Assembly: GCF_900188105.1 (NCBI RefSeq)
Contig: NZ_FZNP01000002.1
Span: 620,001-684,000, forward strand
Origin: Actinomadura mexicana
Lineage (GTDB): Bacteria; Actinomycetota; Actinomycetes; Streptosporangiales; Streptosporangiaceae
Length of the DNA stretch: 64,000 nucleotides
Direction of reading: 5' to 3'
The position numbers and the translations under genes are program-made. Shown here in pieces: positions 36,869-49,858 of this stretch (positions are counted from its first letter, which is position 1; every line of letters begins with the position of its first letter). Under the pieces are notes generated by a model. That model saw only the letters and a program-made list of their open reading frames with translations, was not told where the DNA came from and ran no database searches.

Positions 36869-38953
36869 ATGGACGGTCAGGATCTTGGATCGGTCTGGGC
36901 CCGCACCCTCACCGCGCTCTCCGAGAGCGATCTGTCGCCGAGCTACCGAGCATGGCTGCCCATGGTCCGCCCGCTGGCCCTCGTCGAGGGAACGGCACTG
37001 CTCGCCGCGCCGAACGAATTCGCCAAGGACGCGCTTGAAACGCGCCTGCGCAACCTCATCACGCAGGCTCTTTCCCGCGAGCTGGGCAGGGAGATCCGGG
37101 TCGCGGTGACCGTCCAGCCGGAGCCCCCGGGGGGTGCCCGTCCGGGGGCGGGCGAGCCCATGTCCGCGCCGATTCCCGGGCCGGGCGCAGGGCCCGGCAT
37201 GCACGAGCCCACTCCTTCTTATGGCGAGCCCTACGGAGAGCGGGCGCACGACGAGCGCGACCGGGATCGAGACCGTTCTTATACGGAGCAGCCCTACGGG
37301 GAGCAGCCGTACGGAGACCAGTCGTCCTACGCGGAACGTCCCGACCGCCCGTATCCGGAACAGCCGTACACAGACCAGGGATACCGGTCGCAGTCGGGAG
37401 TTACCCACAACCCCGGTTTGCCCGGAGGTTATCCACAGGCTCAGGACGACGACCGGGGGTCGTACCCGGCCGCTCCCCGCCCGCCCGCGTACGGTGCGGG
37501 CCCCGGCGGGCGCGGACCTGCGCCCTACGAAGGCCGCGGCTACCCGAGCTACGGGGGCCAGGAGGGCTACGGCGGCGAGCCCCAAGGGCGGCCGCCGCAC
37601 TCCCATCTCAACGACCGCACCCTCGGCCCGTTGCGTCCCGGCGGCCGCCCGGAGGCCCAAGGCCGCGAACCGCAGCACGCCGGCAACGAGGCCCCGCTCG
37701 GGCACTCGGACGACAAGTTCCCGAACGGCGAACAGCCCTACCCAGGGGCCGAACAGTCTTATTCAGGCGGTGAGCAGTCGTCCTACAGGGGCGAAGGCGT
37801 CTTCCGGGACGAGGAGGGCTCCGATTCCAGGCTTCCCGGGTCCGATCCCCGAGGCCCTAAGCCCGACCCCCGTGCGCCCGCGCCGGCCCCCGCACAGCAG
37901 TCCGGTGCGTCCGAGCATGCGCGGCTGAACCCGAAGTACACGTTCGAGACGTTCGTCATCGGCTCCTCGAACAGGTTCGCGCACGCCGCCGCCGTCGCGG
38001 TGGCCGAGCAGCCGGCCAAGGCGTACAACCCGTTGTTCATCTACGGTGACTCGGGCCTGGGGAAGACTCACCTGCTGCACGCGATCGGCCACTACGCGCA
38101 GAGCCTCTTCAATGGGGCCCGCGTCCGCTACGTGAGCTCCGAGGAGTTCACGAACGACTTCATCAACTCGATCCGCGACGGCAAGGCGGACGGGTTCCGC
38201 CGCCGCTACCGGGATGTGGACATCCTCCTCGTCGACGACATCCAGTTCCTTGAGGGCAAGGAGCAGACGCAGGAGGAGTTCTTCCACACCTTCAACACGC
38301 TCCACAACGCCAGCAAGCAGATCGTCATCTCCAGCGACCGCCCGCCCAAGGAGCTGGTGACGCTGGAGGACCGGCTGCGCAACCGGTTCGAGTGGGGCCT
38401 GACGACCGACGTCCAGCCGCCCGAGCTGGAGACGCGGATCGCGATCCTGCAGAAGAAGGCCCGGCAGGAGGGCCTCGCCGCGCCGCCGGACGTGCTGGAG
38501 TTCATCGCCTCCCAGATCGCGACGAACATCCGCGAGCTGGAGGGCGCCCTGATCCGGGTCACGGCGTTCGCGAGCCTGAACCGGCAGTCGGTCGACATGA
38601 AGCTCGCCGAGATCGTTCTGAAGGACCTCATCCCCAACGACTCCGGTCCCGAGATCACCGCCGCGATGATCATGGCGCAGACCGTCGAGTACTTCGGGAC
38701 GACGATCGACGACCTGTGCGGCCCGTCCCGCTCGCGGATGCTCGTCACCGCCCGGCAGATCGCGATGTACCTGTGCCGGGAGCTGACCGAACTGTCCCTT
38801 CCGAAGATCGGTCAGCAGTTCGGGGGGCGCGACCACACCACGGTCATGCACGCCGAACGGAAGATCCGATCGCTGATGGCCGAGCGCCGCGCCATATACA
38901 ACCAGGTCACGGAGCTGACGGGGCGCATCAAGCATCAGGCCCGCAAGCGCTGA
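36869..38953 (+). CDS. dnaA: Chromosomal replication initiator protein DnaA
   Basis: 694 residues, longer than typical because domain II is enlarged. Domain I is about 1-85; domain II (about 86-345) is disordered with repeats such as [10 protein letters not shown] and many Gln/Tyr/Pro; domain III has the Walker A loop [13 protein letters not shown] (about 391-403) and Walker [15 protein letters not shown] (about 450-463); domain IV ends with the DNA-binding signature [14 protein letters not shown] (about 650-663). ATG 36869 is taken; TTG 36863, only two codons upstream, has GGAGG at closer spacing and is a real alternative. Confidence 0.96.
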   Translation: MDGQDLGSVWARTLTALSESDLSPSYRAWLPMVRPLALVEGTALLAAPNEFAKDALETRLRNLITQALSRELGREIRVAVTVQPEPPGGARPGAGEPMSAPIPGPGAGPGMHEPTPSYGEPYGERAHDERDRDRDRSYTEQPYGEQPYGDQSSYAERPDRPYPEQPYTDQGYRSQSGVTHNPGLPGGYPQAQDDDRGSYPAAPRPPAYGAGPGGRGPAPYEGRGYPSYGGQEGYGGEPQGRPPHSHLNDRTLGPLRPGGRPEAQGREPQHAGNEAPLGHSDDKFPNGEQPYPGAEQSYSGGEQSSYRGEGVFRDEEGSDSRLPGSDPRGPKPDPRAPAPAPAQQSGASEHARLNPKYTFETFVIGSSNRFAHAAAVAVAEQPAKAYNPLFIYGDSGLGKTHLLHAIGHYAQSLFNGARVRYVSSEEFTNDFINSIRDGKADGFRRRYRDVDILLVDDIQFLEGKEQTQEEFFHTFNTLHNASKQIVISSDRPPKELVTLEDRLRNRFEWGLTTDVQPPELETRIAILQKKARQEGLAAPPDVLEFIASQIATNIRELEGALIRVTAFASLNRQSVDMKLAEIVLKDLIPNDSGPEITAAMIMAQTVEYFGTTIDDLCGPSRSRMLVTARQIAMYLCRELTELSLPKIGQQFGGRDHTTVMHAERKIRSLMAERRAIYNQVTELTGRIKHQARKR

Positions 38954-39606
38954 TCCCCCTGTTCGTACACACTGTGGACAGCCCTGCGTCAAGCCTGTGG
39001 ACGGGCCCCGCCCGCGCCGTCCACACCCCGTCCAGGGCAAAGAAGCGACAAAAGGCACGCGTCCCCAGAGAATCGGCGGCACTGCTCACAACTTGTGGAA
39101 AACTCTGGGGATTTTCGCGGATAACCCTGTGGGCAACCTTTGGAGAAGCTGAGGATGAACGGTGGACGGGTGTGGACCGGCTGTGCACCGCCGCCTCGTC
39201 TTCTGGGGAAAACCGGTGGACGGCCTGGGGACGGCCTGGGGACGGACCCGGAGATCACCGGTCCCGTCGTCCCCAGGGCGGGCGAACGGGCTGTATACCC
39301 GTGGAGAACTCGTGGATAACCGGGGGATGACATGAGGATGACGTGTGGGGATGTTTTCGCCGTCCCCAGGCGCCGCCGCGCCGTCCACGGGCCATGCACA
39401 GCCCCGGTGGACAGAGAAACGGGGTCTCACCTGCGACAACGGCCTCTGTCCACACTATCCACCGCCCCTATTACTAGTACTGCTCTACTTCTCTATCCAA
39501 GAAAAGATCCATCTCAAGTCAGGGCCTGGGGACAACGCGCACCGAGCGCCCCGGCCCGGACGAGATCAGCTCACCCTTGTCCGACACCTGCAGGAGGCGG
39601 GTCCCT
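38954..39606. other. Origin of chromosomal replication (oriC), dnaA-dnaN interval
   Basis: 653 bp non-coding. At least six one-mismatch DnaA boxes are visible: 38973-38981, 39094-39102, 39128-39136, 39311-39319, 39446-39454, and several two-mismatch ones such as 38996-39004. No perfect TTGTCCACA or TTATCCACA was found here. An AT-rich stretch (39469-39520, TTACTAGTACTGC and following) lies next to dnaN and could be the unwinding element or the dnaN promoter. The interval is the established oriC location in streptomycetes and mycobacteria. Confidence 0.88.
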
Positions 39607-40749
39607 TTGAAGTTCCGCATCGACAGAGACGCCCTGGCCGACGCCGTCGCCTGGACCGCGCGCACGCTCCCCGTCCGTCCCCCGGTACCGGTCCTCGCGG
39701 GCATGCACATCGTCGCCGGGGGGGAGGGCAACGGCGACCGGCTGAAGCTGTCCGCGTTCGACTACGAGGTCTCGGCACAGGTGTCCACGGACATCGACGT
39801 GGAGGAGGCCGGGACGGCGCTGGTGTCCGGGCGGCTCCTCGCCGAGATCTCGCGCAGCCTTCCTCCCCACCCTGTGGAGGTGACGACGGACGGCGCGAAG
39901 GTGATGCTCCGCTGCGGCAGCGCGAAGTTCACCCTTCTCACCATGCCTGTGGAGGACTACCCGACGCTGCCGGAGATGCCGCCCGCGGCGGGGTCGGTGG
40001 GCAGTGACGAGTTCGCCGCCGCCGTGTCCCAGGTCGCGATCGCCGCGGGCAAGGACGACACGATCCCCATGCTGACCGGCGTCCGGGTGGAGATCGAGGG
40101 TGAGACGGTCACGCTGGCGTCCACGGACCGCTACCGCCTCGCCGTCCGCGAGCTGCACTGGAAGCCCGAGCGCCCCGACTTCTCCGCCGTCGCGCTCGTC
40201 CCGGCCCGCACGCTGGCCGACACCGCCAAGTCGCTGACGGCCGGCGCGGAGGTGTCGATCGCGCTCGCCGGGACGGGCGGCGCAGGCGAAGGCATGATCG
40301 GCTTCGAGGGCGGCGGCCGCCGCACCACGTCACGGCTGCTGGACGGCGACTTCGTCAAGTACCGCTCGCTGCTGCCGAGCGAGTACGCGGGCCTCGCCGA
40401 GGTCCAGACCGCCGCCTTCATCGAGGCCGTCAAGCGCGTCTCCCTGGTGGCGGAGCGCAACACCCCGGTCCGGCTCTCGTTCAGCCAGGGCGAGGTCGTC
40501 CTGGAGGCCGGGACGGGCGACGAGGCTCAGGCCGTGGAGGCGCTGGAGGCGTCCCTGGAGGGCGAGGACATCGACATCGCGTTCAACCCCGGGTTCCTCC
40601 TCGACGGGCTCTCCGCGATCGGCTCGGACGTGGCGCGGCTGTCCTTCACCACCCCGACCAAGCCGGCCGTCCTCACCGGAAAGCCGCCGCAGGACGGGGA
40701 GAACCCGAACTACCGTTACCTGATCATGCCGGTCCGTTTGTCCGGATAA
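39607..40749 (+). CDS. dnaN: DNA polymerase III subunit beta (sliding clamp)
   Basis: 380 residues, normal length. Clamp start LKFRIDRDALADAV, with three clamp repeats; TMPVEDYPTLPEMP (about 114-127) and the C-terminal NYRYLIMPVRL (about 368-378). TTG start at 39607 with AGGAGG at 10 bp; the frame extends upstream but the conserved N-terminus begins here. Confidence 0.96.
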   Translation: MKFRIDRDALADAVAWTARTLPVRPPVPVLAGMHIVAGGEGNGDRLKLSAFDYEVSAQVSTDIDVEEAGTALVSGRLLAEISRSLPPHPVEVTTDGAKVMLRCGSAKFTLLTMPVEDYPTLPEMPPAAGSVGSDEFAAAVSQVAIAAGKDDTIPMLTGVRVEIEGETVTLASTDRYRLAVRELHWKPERPDFSAVALVPARTLADTAKSLTAGAEVSIALAGTGGAGEGMIGFEGGGRRTTSRLLDGDFVKYRSLLPSEYAGLAEVQTAAFIEAVKRVSLVAERNTPVRLSFSQGEVVLEAGTGDEAQAVEALEASLEGEDIDIAFNPGFLLDGLSAIGSDVARLSFTTPTKPAVLTGKPPQDGENPNYRYLIMPVRLSG

Positions 40750-40862
40750 ATACCACCCTCCGGGGCATGGCACCGTGACGATGTTCGCGGGGGAGCCGCG
40801 CCCCCGCGGTCGAGGCGGAACAGGCACGCAGGCAGGCACGCACAGGGGAGAGTGAGCGTTTC

Positions 40863-41783
40863 ATGGAGCTGGGCATCATCGGCCTGGGCAAGATGGGCGG
40901 CAACATGGCCGAGCGGCTGCGCCGCGGCGGCCACACCGTCGTCGGCTACGACCGCGACCCGGAGGTCAGCGACGTCGGCTCGGTCGAGGAGCTGGTCGAG
41001 CGGTTGTCCCCGCCGCGCGCCGTGTGGGTGATGGTCCCCGCGGGCAAGCCGACGGCGGAGACCATCCACAAGCTGGGGGAGGTCCTGGAGCAGGGCGACC
41101 TCGTCGTGGACGGCGGTAACTCACACTATGTGGACGACCGGAAGCACGGCGAGGAGCTGGCGGCCAAGGGCATCGGGTTCCTCGACTGCGGTGTCAGCGG
41201 CGGCGTGTGGGGCCTGGAGAACGGCTACGCGCTCATGGTCGGCGGCGACGAGGACGGCGTGAAGCGGCTGATGCCGATCTTCGAGACGCTCAAGCCGGAG
41301 GGCGAGTACGGCTTCGTCCACTCCGGCAAGGTCGGCGCCGGCCACTTCGTGAAGATGGTCCACAACGGCATCGAGTACGCGATGATGCAGGCGTTCGGCG
41401 AGGGCTACGAGCTGATCGAGGCCAGCGACATCGTCACCAACGTGCCGGAGACGTTCCTGAGCTGGCAGGAGGGCACCGTCATCCGCTCCTGGCTGCTCGA
41501 CCTGCTGAACCGCGCGCTTTCCGACGACCCCGAGCTTGACGACCTGCGCGGCTACGCCAACGACTCCGGCGAGGGCCGCTGGACCGTCCAGGCCGCCGTC
41601 GACCACGCCGTCCCGCTGCCCGCCATCACGGCGTCCCTGTTCGCCCGTTTCGCCTCCCGGCAGGACGACTCCCCCACGATGCGCGTCGTGGCCGCCCTCC
41701 GCAACCAGTTCGGCGGCCACGCCGTCGAGTCCGCCAAGGGCGCCGACTCCCCCGGCGCCGATGTGAACCCTCCCTCGGTCTGA
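40863..41783 (+). CDS. gnd: 6-phosphogluconate dehydrogenase, decarboxylating (short form)
   Basis: 306 residues, the length of the short NAD-dependent type (GndA). Rossmann loop IIGLGKMGGNMAERL (about 5-19), DGGNSHY (about 83-89) and the catalytic region GKVGAGHFVKMVHNGIEY (about 157-174). Oxidatively decarboxylates 6-phosphogluconate in the pentose phosphate pathway. Placing it between dnaN and recF is a conserved actinobacterial arrangement. ATG at 40863. Confidence 0.93.
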   Translation: MELGIIGLGKMGGNMAERLRRGGHTVVGYDRDPEVSDVGSVEELVERLSPPRAVWVMVPAGKPTAETIHKLGEVLEQGDLVVDGGNSHYVDDRKHGEELAAKGIGFLDCGVSGGVWGLENGYALMVGGDEDGVKRLMPIFETLKPEGEYGFVHSGKVGAGHFVKMVHNGIEYAMMQAFGEGYELIEASDIVTNVPETFLSWQEGTVIRSWLLDLLNRALSDDPELDDLRGYANDSGEGRWTVQAAVDHAVPLPAITASLFARFASRQDDSPTMRVVAALRNQFGGHAVESAKGADSPGADVNPPSV

Positions 41784-41790
41784 CGCTCAG

Positions 41791-41799
41791 TTATCCACA
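41791..41799 (+). promoter_or_regulatory. Perfect DnaA box between gnd and recF
   Basis: TTATCCACA, the consensus of E. coli R1/R4, 8 bp after the gnd stop and 144 bp before recF. Confidence 0.85.
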
Positions 41800-41942
41800 G
41801 TTGTGGGTTCCGGCCCCGGCTCTCGGCGGTGTGGTTCAGGCTGGGAGTGGGGTCGGCCCCCCTGGGAGGGCGGGGGTGTGCACAGGCCCGCGGGCGGGTG
41901 GAGGTGTGGTGAGGGGTGGGGAAGGCTCTACGCTCGTGTGTT

Positions 41943-43085
41943 GTGCACGTTGCCCACCTCTCGTTGCAGGACTTCCGCTCGTATCCGACCGCCGAGGTCG
42001 CGCTGGAGCCGGGGGTCACCGCGTTCGTGGGGCCGAACGGGCAGGGCAAGACGAACCTGGTCGAGGCCATCGGGTACGTCGCCTCGCACGGCAGTCACAG
42101 GGCCGCGACGGATGCGCCGCTCGTCCGGCACGGGGCGCCGCGGGCGATCGTCCGGGCCGGGGTGGTGAAGGACGACCGCAAGGCGCTGATCGAGCTTGAG
42201 ATCAACCCGGGCAAGGCGAACCGGGCGAGGCTCAACCGATCCCCCGTCCCCAGGCCGCGCGAGATCCTGGGGATGCTGCGGACGGTGTTGTTCGCCCCGG
42301 AGGACCTCGCGCTCGTGAAGGGCGATCCGGGGGAGCGGCGCCGGTTCATGGACGAGTTGCTGACCGCGCGGGCGCCACGGTTCGCCGGCGTGCGGTCCGA
42401 CTACGACCGCGTCCTCAAGCAGCGCAACGCGCTGTTGAGATCGGCGGCCGCGCACCGGCGCTCCCCCGGCCCGGAGGTGCTCGCCACCCTGGACGTGTGG
42501 GATGCGCATCTGGCGCGCGTGGGATCAGAGCTTCTGGCGGCACGGCTCGATCTCGTCGAGGCGCTGCGCCCGCTCGTGGTGCGGGCCTATGCGGCGCTCG
42601 CTCCGCACAGTGGCGCGGCCGACCTGATCTACAGGAGCTCCCTTGGGGAGGCGGAGTTGTCCACAGACCGTGGACAACTGGCCGAGCAGATCCTGAAAGC
42701 GGTCGCCGGGTCGCGCAAACAGGAACTGGAACGCGGCGTGAGCCTCGTCGGCCCGCACCGGGACGAGCTGGTGCTGCGCCTCGGGGAGCTTCCGGCGCGC
42801 GGCTACGCCAGCCACGGCGAGTCGTGGTCGTTCGCGCTCGGGCTGCGGCTCGCCGCGTTCGACCTGCTCCGCGCGGACGGCGACGACCCCGTCCTCATCC
42901 TGGACGACGTGTTCGCCGAGCTGGACACCGGACGGCGCAGCCGGCTGGCCGAGATGGTGGCGCCGGCCGAGCAGGTCCTGATCACGGCGGCCGTCCCCGC
43001 CGACGTCCCCGCCGAACTGACAGGGGGCTCGTATACCGTCTCGGACGGCGAAATCGTTCGTGACTCCGAGGGGGCGAGCGAGTGA
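41943..43085 (+). CDS. recF: DNA replication and repair protein RecF
   Basis: 380 residues. GTG start at 41943 gives the canonical [14 protein letters not shown]; an upstream frame has no support. Walker [14 protein letters not shown] (about 31-43) and Walker [18 protein letters not shown] sequence [13 protein letters not shown] (about 313-325). Acts at ssDNA gaps in recombination repair. The stop overlaps the GTG of dciA (GTGA). Confidence 0.95.
   Translation: MHVAHLSLQDFRSYPTAEVALEPGVTAFVGPNGQGKTNLVEAIGYVASHGSHRAATDAPLVRHGAPRAIVRAGVVKDDRKALIELEINPGKANRARLNRSPVPRPREILGMLRTVLFAPEDLALVKGDPGERRRFMDELLTARAPRFAGVRSDYDRVLKQRNALLRSAAAHRRSPGPEVLATLDVWDAHLARVGSELLAARLDLVEALRPLVVRAYAALAPHSGAADLIYRSSLGEAELSTDRGQLAEQILKAVAGSRKQELERGVSLVGPHRDELVLRLGELPARGYASHGESWSFALGLRLAAFDLLRADGDDPVLILDDVFAELDTGRRSRLAEMVAPAEQVLITAAVPADVPAELTGGSYTVSDGEIVRDSEGASE
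42657..42677. promoter_or_regulatory. DnaA-box pair inside recF
   Basis: Perfect TTGTCCACA at 42657-42665 facing CGTGGACAA (one mismatch) at 42669-42677, forming an inverted pair with a 3-bp spacer. Confidence 0.6.
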
Positions 43086-43600
43086 GTGATCCACAGGATG
43101 TGCACAAGTCCGCCGAAGCCGGGGCTCCTCCCGCCAAGTCAGGGATCGAGCTGGCCCGCGAGGCGCTCGCCCAGGCCAAGGCGGACGCGCTCAAGCGCGG
43201 CACGATGCCCGGCCAGGGCGGCAGGCGCAAGGGCGCCGGGCGGGGCGGGCGCGTGCGGGATCCCGGGCGGGGCGGCGATCCCAAGCTGTTCGGCGCGGCG
43301 ATCCGGGAGCTGATGGCGTCGCGCGGGTGGGAGCAGCGCGCCGCGGTCGGCGGGGTGTTCGGCAACTGGGCCGGCATCGTCGGCGCGGAACTGGCCGAGC
43401 ACACCCGGCCCGACCACTTCGAGGACGGCGAGCTCACCGTCGCGGCCGATTCGACGACGTGGGCCACCCAGCTCCGCCTGCTGTCGTCCACGCTCGTGCG
43501 GCGGCTGAACGAGGAACTCGGCCACGGCACCGTCCGCCGCGTGAAGGTGGTGGGGCCCTCGTCAGGGCCGCGCCGGACGGGCGCCTGGCGCGTCCGCTGA
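43082..43600 (+). CDS. DciA-like protein (DUF721)
   Basis: 172 residues. N-terminal basic/Gly-rich part, then a DUF721 domain with [19 protein letters not shown] (about 77-95) and adhesion-type beta segment [19 protein letters not shown] (about 120-138). DciA proteins load the replicative helicase in many bacteria that lack DnaC; the gene is conserved between recF and gyrB in actinobacteria. GTG start overlaps recF's stop. Confidence 0.85.
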   Translation: MSDPQDVHKSAEAGAPPAKSGIELAREALAQAKADALKRGTMPGQGGRRKGAGRGGRVRDPGRGGDPKLFGAAIRELMASRGWEQRAAVGGVFGNWAGIVGAELAEHTRPDHFEDGELTVAADSTTWATQLRLLSSTLVRRLNEELGHGTVRRVKVVGPSSGPRRTGAWRVR

Positions 43601-43701
43601 GCCGACGCCGCGGGCCCCGCCGATGTGTCGGTGGCGGGTGGGAACATCTGTTCGGTGATGGGTCATCCAGTTCAGCGGCCAGGGCCACGTAGGCCAGACA
43701 A

Positions 43702-43722
43702 CCCCCCTGGACCAATGGGGGG
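43702..43722 (+). terminator. Possible terminator after recF-dciA
   Basis: CCCCCC (43702-43707) pairs with GGGGGG (43717-43722) around TGGACCAAT. No U-run. Confidence 0.5.
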
Positions 43723-43798
43723 ATGTGTCTCCGGGCCCGCTCGGCCGCCACACGCGCACACAGCGCTCGCGAGTGCCACTTTTCGCCTCGTCACCCGG

Positions 43799-43804
43799 TA
43801 GAAT
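43799..43804 (+). promoter_or_regulatory. Probable -10 box of gyrB promoter
   Basis: TAGAAT, close to the consensus TATAAT, 155 bp before the gyrB start. A -35 box at 17-bp spacing would be CCACTT, which is weak. Confidence 0.45.
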
Positions 43805-43853
43805 GAATGCGGGTTCAGGATGCTGCGCCGCCATGGGGTGCCCGGGGCTCTGA

Positions 43854-45896
<2,043 letters not shown>

Positions 45897-45978
45897 GGTA
45901 CGTGCCAGGGCCGGCTCCCCGGCCTGACTCCCAGAGGCGGACGTACTTCCTTCCCATCGAGCAGAAGAGGTCTTGAGA

Positions 45979-48483
45979 GTGACGGACGTGACCACAGAGG
46001 GCGGGCACCCGGGCGAACGGATCGAACCGGTCGACATCCAGGTCGAGATGCAGAAGAGCTATCTCGACTACGCGATGTCGGTCATCGTCGCGCGCGCGCT
46101 GCCCGAGGTGCGCGACGGCCTCAAACCCGTCCACCGCCGCGTCCTGTACGCGATGTACGACGGCGGCTACCGGCCCGACCGCGGCTACTTCAAGTGCGCC
46201 CGCGTCGTCGGCGACGTCATGGGGAACTACCACCCCCACGGCGACTCGGCCATCTACGACGCGCTCGTCCGGCTCGCCCAGCCGTGGTCGATGCGGTACC
46301 CGCTGGTCGACGGCAACGGCAACTTCGGCTCGCGCGGCAACGACCCCGCCGCGGCCATGCGGTACACCGAGTGCCGCATGGCGCCCCTGGCGATGGAGCT
46401 CCTGCGCGACATCGACAAGGAGACCGTCGACTTCTCCCCCAACTACGACGGCCGCTCGCAGGAGCCCGACGTCCTGCCGTCCCGGTACCCGAACCTGCTG
46501 GTCAACGGGTCCGCCGGCATCGCGGTCGGGATGGCGACGAACATCCCGCCGCACAACCTGCGCGAGGTCGCCGACGGCGTCCGGTGGTACCTGGACAACT
46601 ACGGCGCGTCCGACGAGGAGCTGCTCGAGGCACTGATCGAGCGGGTCAAGGGCCCCGACTTCCCGACCGCCGGCCTCATCGTCGGCCGCAAGGGCATCGA
46701 GGAGGCCTACCGGACCGGCCGCGGCTCCATCACCATGCGGGCCGTGGTCGAGGTCGAGGAGATCCAGGGCCGCAACTGCCTCGTCGTCACCGAGCTCCCC
46801 TACCAGGTCAACCCGGACAACCTCGCCCTCAAGATCGCCGACGGCGTGAAGGAGGGCAAGCTCGACGGCATCGCCGACGTCCGCGACGAGACGTCCGGCC
46901 GGACCGGGCAGCGCCTGGTCATCGTCCTCAAGCGGGACGCCGTCGCCAAGGTCGTCCTGAACAACCTGTACAAGCACACGCAGCTGCAGGAGACGTTCGG
47001 CGCGAACATGCTCGCGCTCGTGGACGGCGTGCCGCGCACCCTGCGCATCGACCAGTTCGTCCGGCACTGGGTCGCGCACCAGATCGACGTCGTCGTCCGC
47101 CGCACCCGGTTCCTGCTCCGCAAGGCCGAGGAGCGCGCCCACATCCTGCGCGCCCTGCTCAAGGCCCTCGACCGCATCGACGAGGTCATCGCCCTGATCC
47201 GGCGCTCGCCGTCCGCCTCGCAGGCGCAGCAGGGCCTGATGAACCTGCTGGAGATCGACGAGATCCAGGCGCAGGCCATCCTCGACATGCAGCTGCGCAA
47301 GCTGGCCGCCCTGGAGCGCCAGCAGATCATCGACGAGTACGACAAGCTCATGGCGGAGATCGCCGACTACAACGCGATCCTCGCCTCGCCCGAGCGGCAG
47401 CGCCGGATCGTCGCCGACGAGCTCGCCCCGATCGTCGAGAAGTTCGGCGACGAGCGGCGCACCCAGATCATCCCGTTCGACGGGGACGTGTCGTACGAGG
47501 ACCTCATCGCCGAAGAGGACGTCGTCGTCACCATCACCCGCGGCGGCTACGCCAAGCGCACCCGCACCGACCACTACCGCGCGCAGCGGCGCGGCGGCAA
47601 GGGCGTCCGCGGCGCGCAGCTGAAGCAGGACGACATCGTCGACCAGTTCTTCGTCACCACGACGCACCACTGGATCCTGTTCTTCACCAACAAGGGCCGC
47701 GTCTACCGCGCCAAGGCCTACGAGCTGCCCGACTCCGGCCGCGACTCGCGCGGCCAGCACGTCGCGAACCTGCTCGCCTTCCAGCCCGACGAGCACATCG
47801 CCCAGGTCATGGACCTGCGCGACTACGATGTCGCCCCCTACCTCGTGCTCGGCACGAAGAAGGGCCGCGTCAAGAAGACCGCGCTGCGCGACTTCGACTC
47901 GCCCCGCACCGGCGGCATCATCGCCATCAACCTCGTCGACGACGACGAGGTGATCGCGGCGCGGCTCGTGTCGTCCGAGGACGACCTGCTGATGGTCTCC
48001 ACCGGCGCCCAGGCGATCCGGTTCCGCGCCGACGACGAGTCGCTGCGCCCGATGGGACGCGCCACGTCCGGCGTCATCGGCATGCGTTTCGAGGAGGACC
48101 AGGAGGTCCTCAACATGCTGGTCGTGCAGGACACCTCGCAGGACGTCCTGGTGGCCACCCGGGGCGGCTACGCCAAGCGCACCCCGGTGGACCAGTACCC
48201 GCTCCAGGGACGTGGGGGTAAGGGCGTTCTCACCGCTAAGATCGTGGAATCTCGCGGGATGTTGGTCGGGGCCCTGATGGTCGGCCCGGACGACGAGGTG
48301 TTCGCGATGACGTCGAACGCCGGCGTGATCCGTACCACCGCCGCCGAGATCAAGCAGTCCGGCAGGCAGACCATGGGCGTCCGTCTGATGAATCTCGCCG
48401 ACGGGAACAGCGTGGTGGCCATCGCGAGGAACGTAGAGTCCATGGAGGACTCTGACGAAGCCGAAGGGGGCGACGGTGAGTGA
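45979..48483 (+). CDS. gyrA: DNA gyrase subunit A
   Basis: 834 residues. QRDR contains [15 protein letters not shown] (about 86-100), with Ser and Asp at the positions equivalent to E. coli 83 and 87, so no classical fluoroquinolone-resistance change is seen. Catalytic Tyr lies in MRYTECRM (about 129-136). C-terminal beta-pinwheel with GRGGKGV box ([12 protein letters not shown]). GTG 45979 preferred (GAAGAGG 8 bp upstream) over TTG 45973. Ends in an acidic tail. Confidence 0.95.
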   Translation: MTDVTTEGGHPGERIEPVDIQVEMQKSYLDYAMSVIVARALPEVRDGLKPVHRRVLYAMYDGGYRPDRGYFKCARVVGDVMGNYHPHGDSAIYDALVRLAQPWSMRYPLVDGNGNFGSRGNDPAAAMRYTECRMAPLAMELLRDIDKETVDFSPNYDGRSQEPDVLPSRYPNLLVNGSAGIAVGMATNIPPHNLREVADGVRWYLDNYGASDEELLEALIERVKGPDFPTAGLIVGRKGIEEAYRTGRGSITMRAVVEVEEIQGRNCLVVTELPYQVNPDNLALKIADGVKEGKLDGIADVRDETSGRTGQRLVIVLKRDAVAKVVLNNLYKHTQLQETFGANMLALVDGVPRTLRIDQFVRHWVAHQIDVVVRRTRFLLRKAEERAHILRALLKALDRIDEVIALIRRSPSASQAQQGLMNLLEIDEIQAQAILDMQLRKLAALERQQIIDEYDKLMAEIADYNAILASPERQRRIVADELAPIVEKFGDERRTQIIPFDGDVSYEDLIAEEDVVVTITRGGYAKRTRTDHYRAQRRGGKGVRGAQLKQDDIVDQFFVTTTHHWILFFTNKGRVYRAKAYELPDSGRDSRGQHVANLLAFQPDEHIAQVMDLRDYDVAPYLVLGTKKGRVKKTALRDFDSPRTGGIIAINLVDDDEVIAARLVSSEDDLLMVSTGAQAIRFRADDESLRPMGRATSGVIGMRFEEDQEVLNMLVVQDTSQDVLVATRGGYAKRTPVDQYPLQGRGGKGVLTAKIVESRGMLVGALMVGPDDEVFAMTSNAGVIRTTAAEIKQSGRQTMGVRLMNLADGNSVVAIARNVESMEDSDEAEGGDGE

Positions 48484-48525
48484 CGTGTCCTGCATCGTCA
48501 CCGAGCCGCTAGGCCAGGAGGACAC

Positions 48526-49536
48526 GTGAGCACCGAGCCCGGCCAGGACGACGACGGGGCCGGCACCGCCGGCAAGGGCGGCGACCGGAAACCCGGCCCC
48601 GCCAAGTCCGGCCCCGCCAAGTCCACCGGCAAGTCCAGGGGGAAGCCGGGCAAGACGGTGGCCGCCGCGTCCGCCAAGTCCGGGCGCGACGAGACGACCG
48701 TCGACATCGACACCGGTGCGACGGACCCCGTCGGCAAGGGCGACGACGAGACGCGGGCCGATCTCACCCAGATCGACGACGCCTCGGCCAAGCCGGCCGA
48801 CACGCCTGAGATCGCCCCGGTCAAGGACACCGCCGCACAGCCCAAGCCCGCCGCCAGGCCGGCGCCTCCCGTCGGCGGCGCGGCGGGTGCGCCGGCCGGT
48901 TCCGCCTCCGGGCCCGCGGGCGGCCCGCGCCCCGCGGCGGGTTCCGGCTCGGCGGGCTGGGCCAAACCCGCCGAGCCGTCCGGTTCGGTCTCGACAGGAC
49001 GTACGGACACGCCCGGCAAGGCGTTCAATTCGGCGGGCGGGCCGTCCGGCAACTCAGGCGGCTCAGGCGGCCGCGGCTTCGCCGGCACCGTCCTGAAGGA
49101 CCGTCCGTCCACCGCGATGGCCCCGGCCGGCGCCGCGTCCAAGCCCGCGCCCGGCAAGCCCGCCCGCAAGGCCCAGCTCCAGCTCGCCAGGCTCGAACCC
49201 TGGTCGGTGATGAAGTTCAGCTTCGTCATGTCGCTGGTCTGCTTCGTCATCCTGCTGGTCGCCGTCATCGTCCTGTATGTGATCCTGTCCGGGCTCGGCG
49301 TCTTCGACGCGATCAGTGACACCGTCAACAGCCTCACCAAGGAACAGGGCGAGACCACCGGCAGCGTCGACGCCGGAAGCTGGTTCTCCTTCATCCGCGT
49401 CTTCGGCTACACGGTCCTCGTCGGCGCCCTGAACGTCCTGCTCATCACCGCCCTCTCCACGGTCGGCTCCGTCATCTACAACCTCGCCGCCGACCTCGTG
49501 GGCGGTGTCGAGGTCACCCTCAGGGAGGCCGAGTAG
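48526..49536 (+). CDS. DUF3566 membrane protein
   Basis: 336 residues. A long Pro/Ala/Lys-rich disordered N-terminus (about 1-215) followed by LARLEPWSVMKFSFVMSLV and two membrane helices (about 227-252 and 290-312). Conserved gene position after gyrA in actinobacteria. Mycobacterial relatives lie near the cell-wall/septum genes, but function is unproven. GTG start at 48526. Confidence 0.87.
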   Translation: MSTEPGQDDDGAGTAGKGGDRKPGPAKSGPAKSTGKSRGKPGKTVAAASAKSGRDETTVDIDTGATDPVGKGDDETRADLTQIDDASAKPADTPEIAPVKDTAAQPKPAARPAPPVGGAAGAPAGSASGPAGGPRPAAGSGSAGWAKPAEPSGSVSTGRTDTPGKAFNSAGGPSGNSGGSGGRGFAGTVLKDRPSTAMAPAGAASKPAPGKPARKAQLQLARLEPWSVMKFSFVMSLVCFVILLVAVIVLYVILSGLGVFDAISDTVNSLTKEQGETTGSVDAGSWFSFIRVFGYTVLVGALNVLLITALSTVGSVIYNLAADLVGGVEVTLREAE

Positions 49537-49625
49537 CCCTGCCGCCGCCGCCCGGCAATCGATTTCCGGTTGCCCGCCCAGATGGGGTAACCTCTCGTTG
49601 CGCCGCCAGGGCGGCGGCACACTCC

Positions 49626-49702
49626 GGGCCTATAGCTCAGTCGGTTAGAGCGCATCCCTGATAAGGATGAGGCCGGTGGTTCAAGTCCACCTAGGCCCAC
49701 CA
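49626..49702 (+). tRNA. tRNA-Ile (anticodon GAT)
   Basis: 77 nt with encoded CCA. Acceptor GGGCCTA pairs TAGGCCC; anticodon stem-loop CATCCCTGATAAGGATG with GAT at the wobble; T-loop GGTTCAAGTCC. Located after gyrA-DUF3566 as in related genomes, which often have tRNA-Ala next; no second tRNA follows here. Confidence 0.97.
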
Positions 49703-49710
49703 GCTCAGAA

Positions 49711-49739
49711 CCCCCCACCGGGACCGGTGGGGGGTTTTT
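49711..49739 (+). terminator. Rho-independent terminator after tRNA-Ile
   Basis: 11-bp stem (49711-49721 with 49724-49734) and a run of five T. The clearest U-tract terminator in the window. Confidence 0.92.
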
Positions 49740-49858
49740 GACGCAGTGGTGACAGCAACGGCTCAGCTTACCGAAGACAGCACCGGCTCAGACTTCTTGA
49801 TCTGCAAGAGGCGGGGTTCGTCCCCTGCGGGAAGCCGCGCGGTCATCCGCTCGGAGAT

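Noticed and set aside
49703..49790. Duplicate tRNA 3' end as attachment site
   Set aside because: Looked for a repeat of the tRNA-Ile 3' half downstream; none found in the window.
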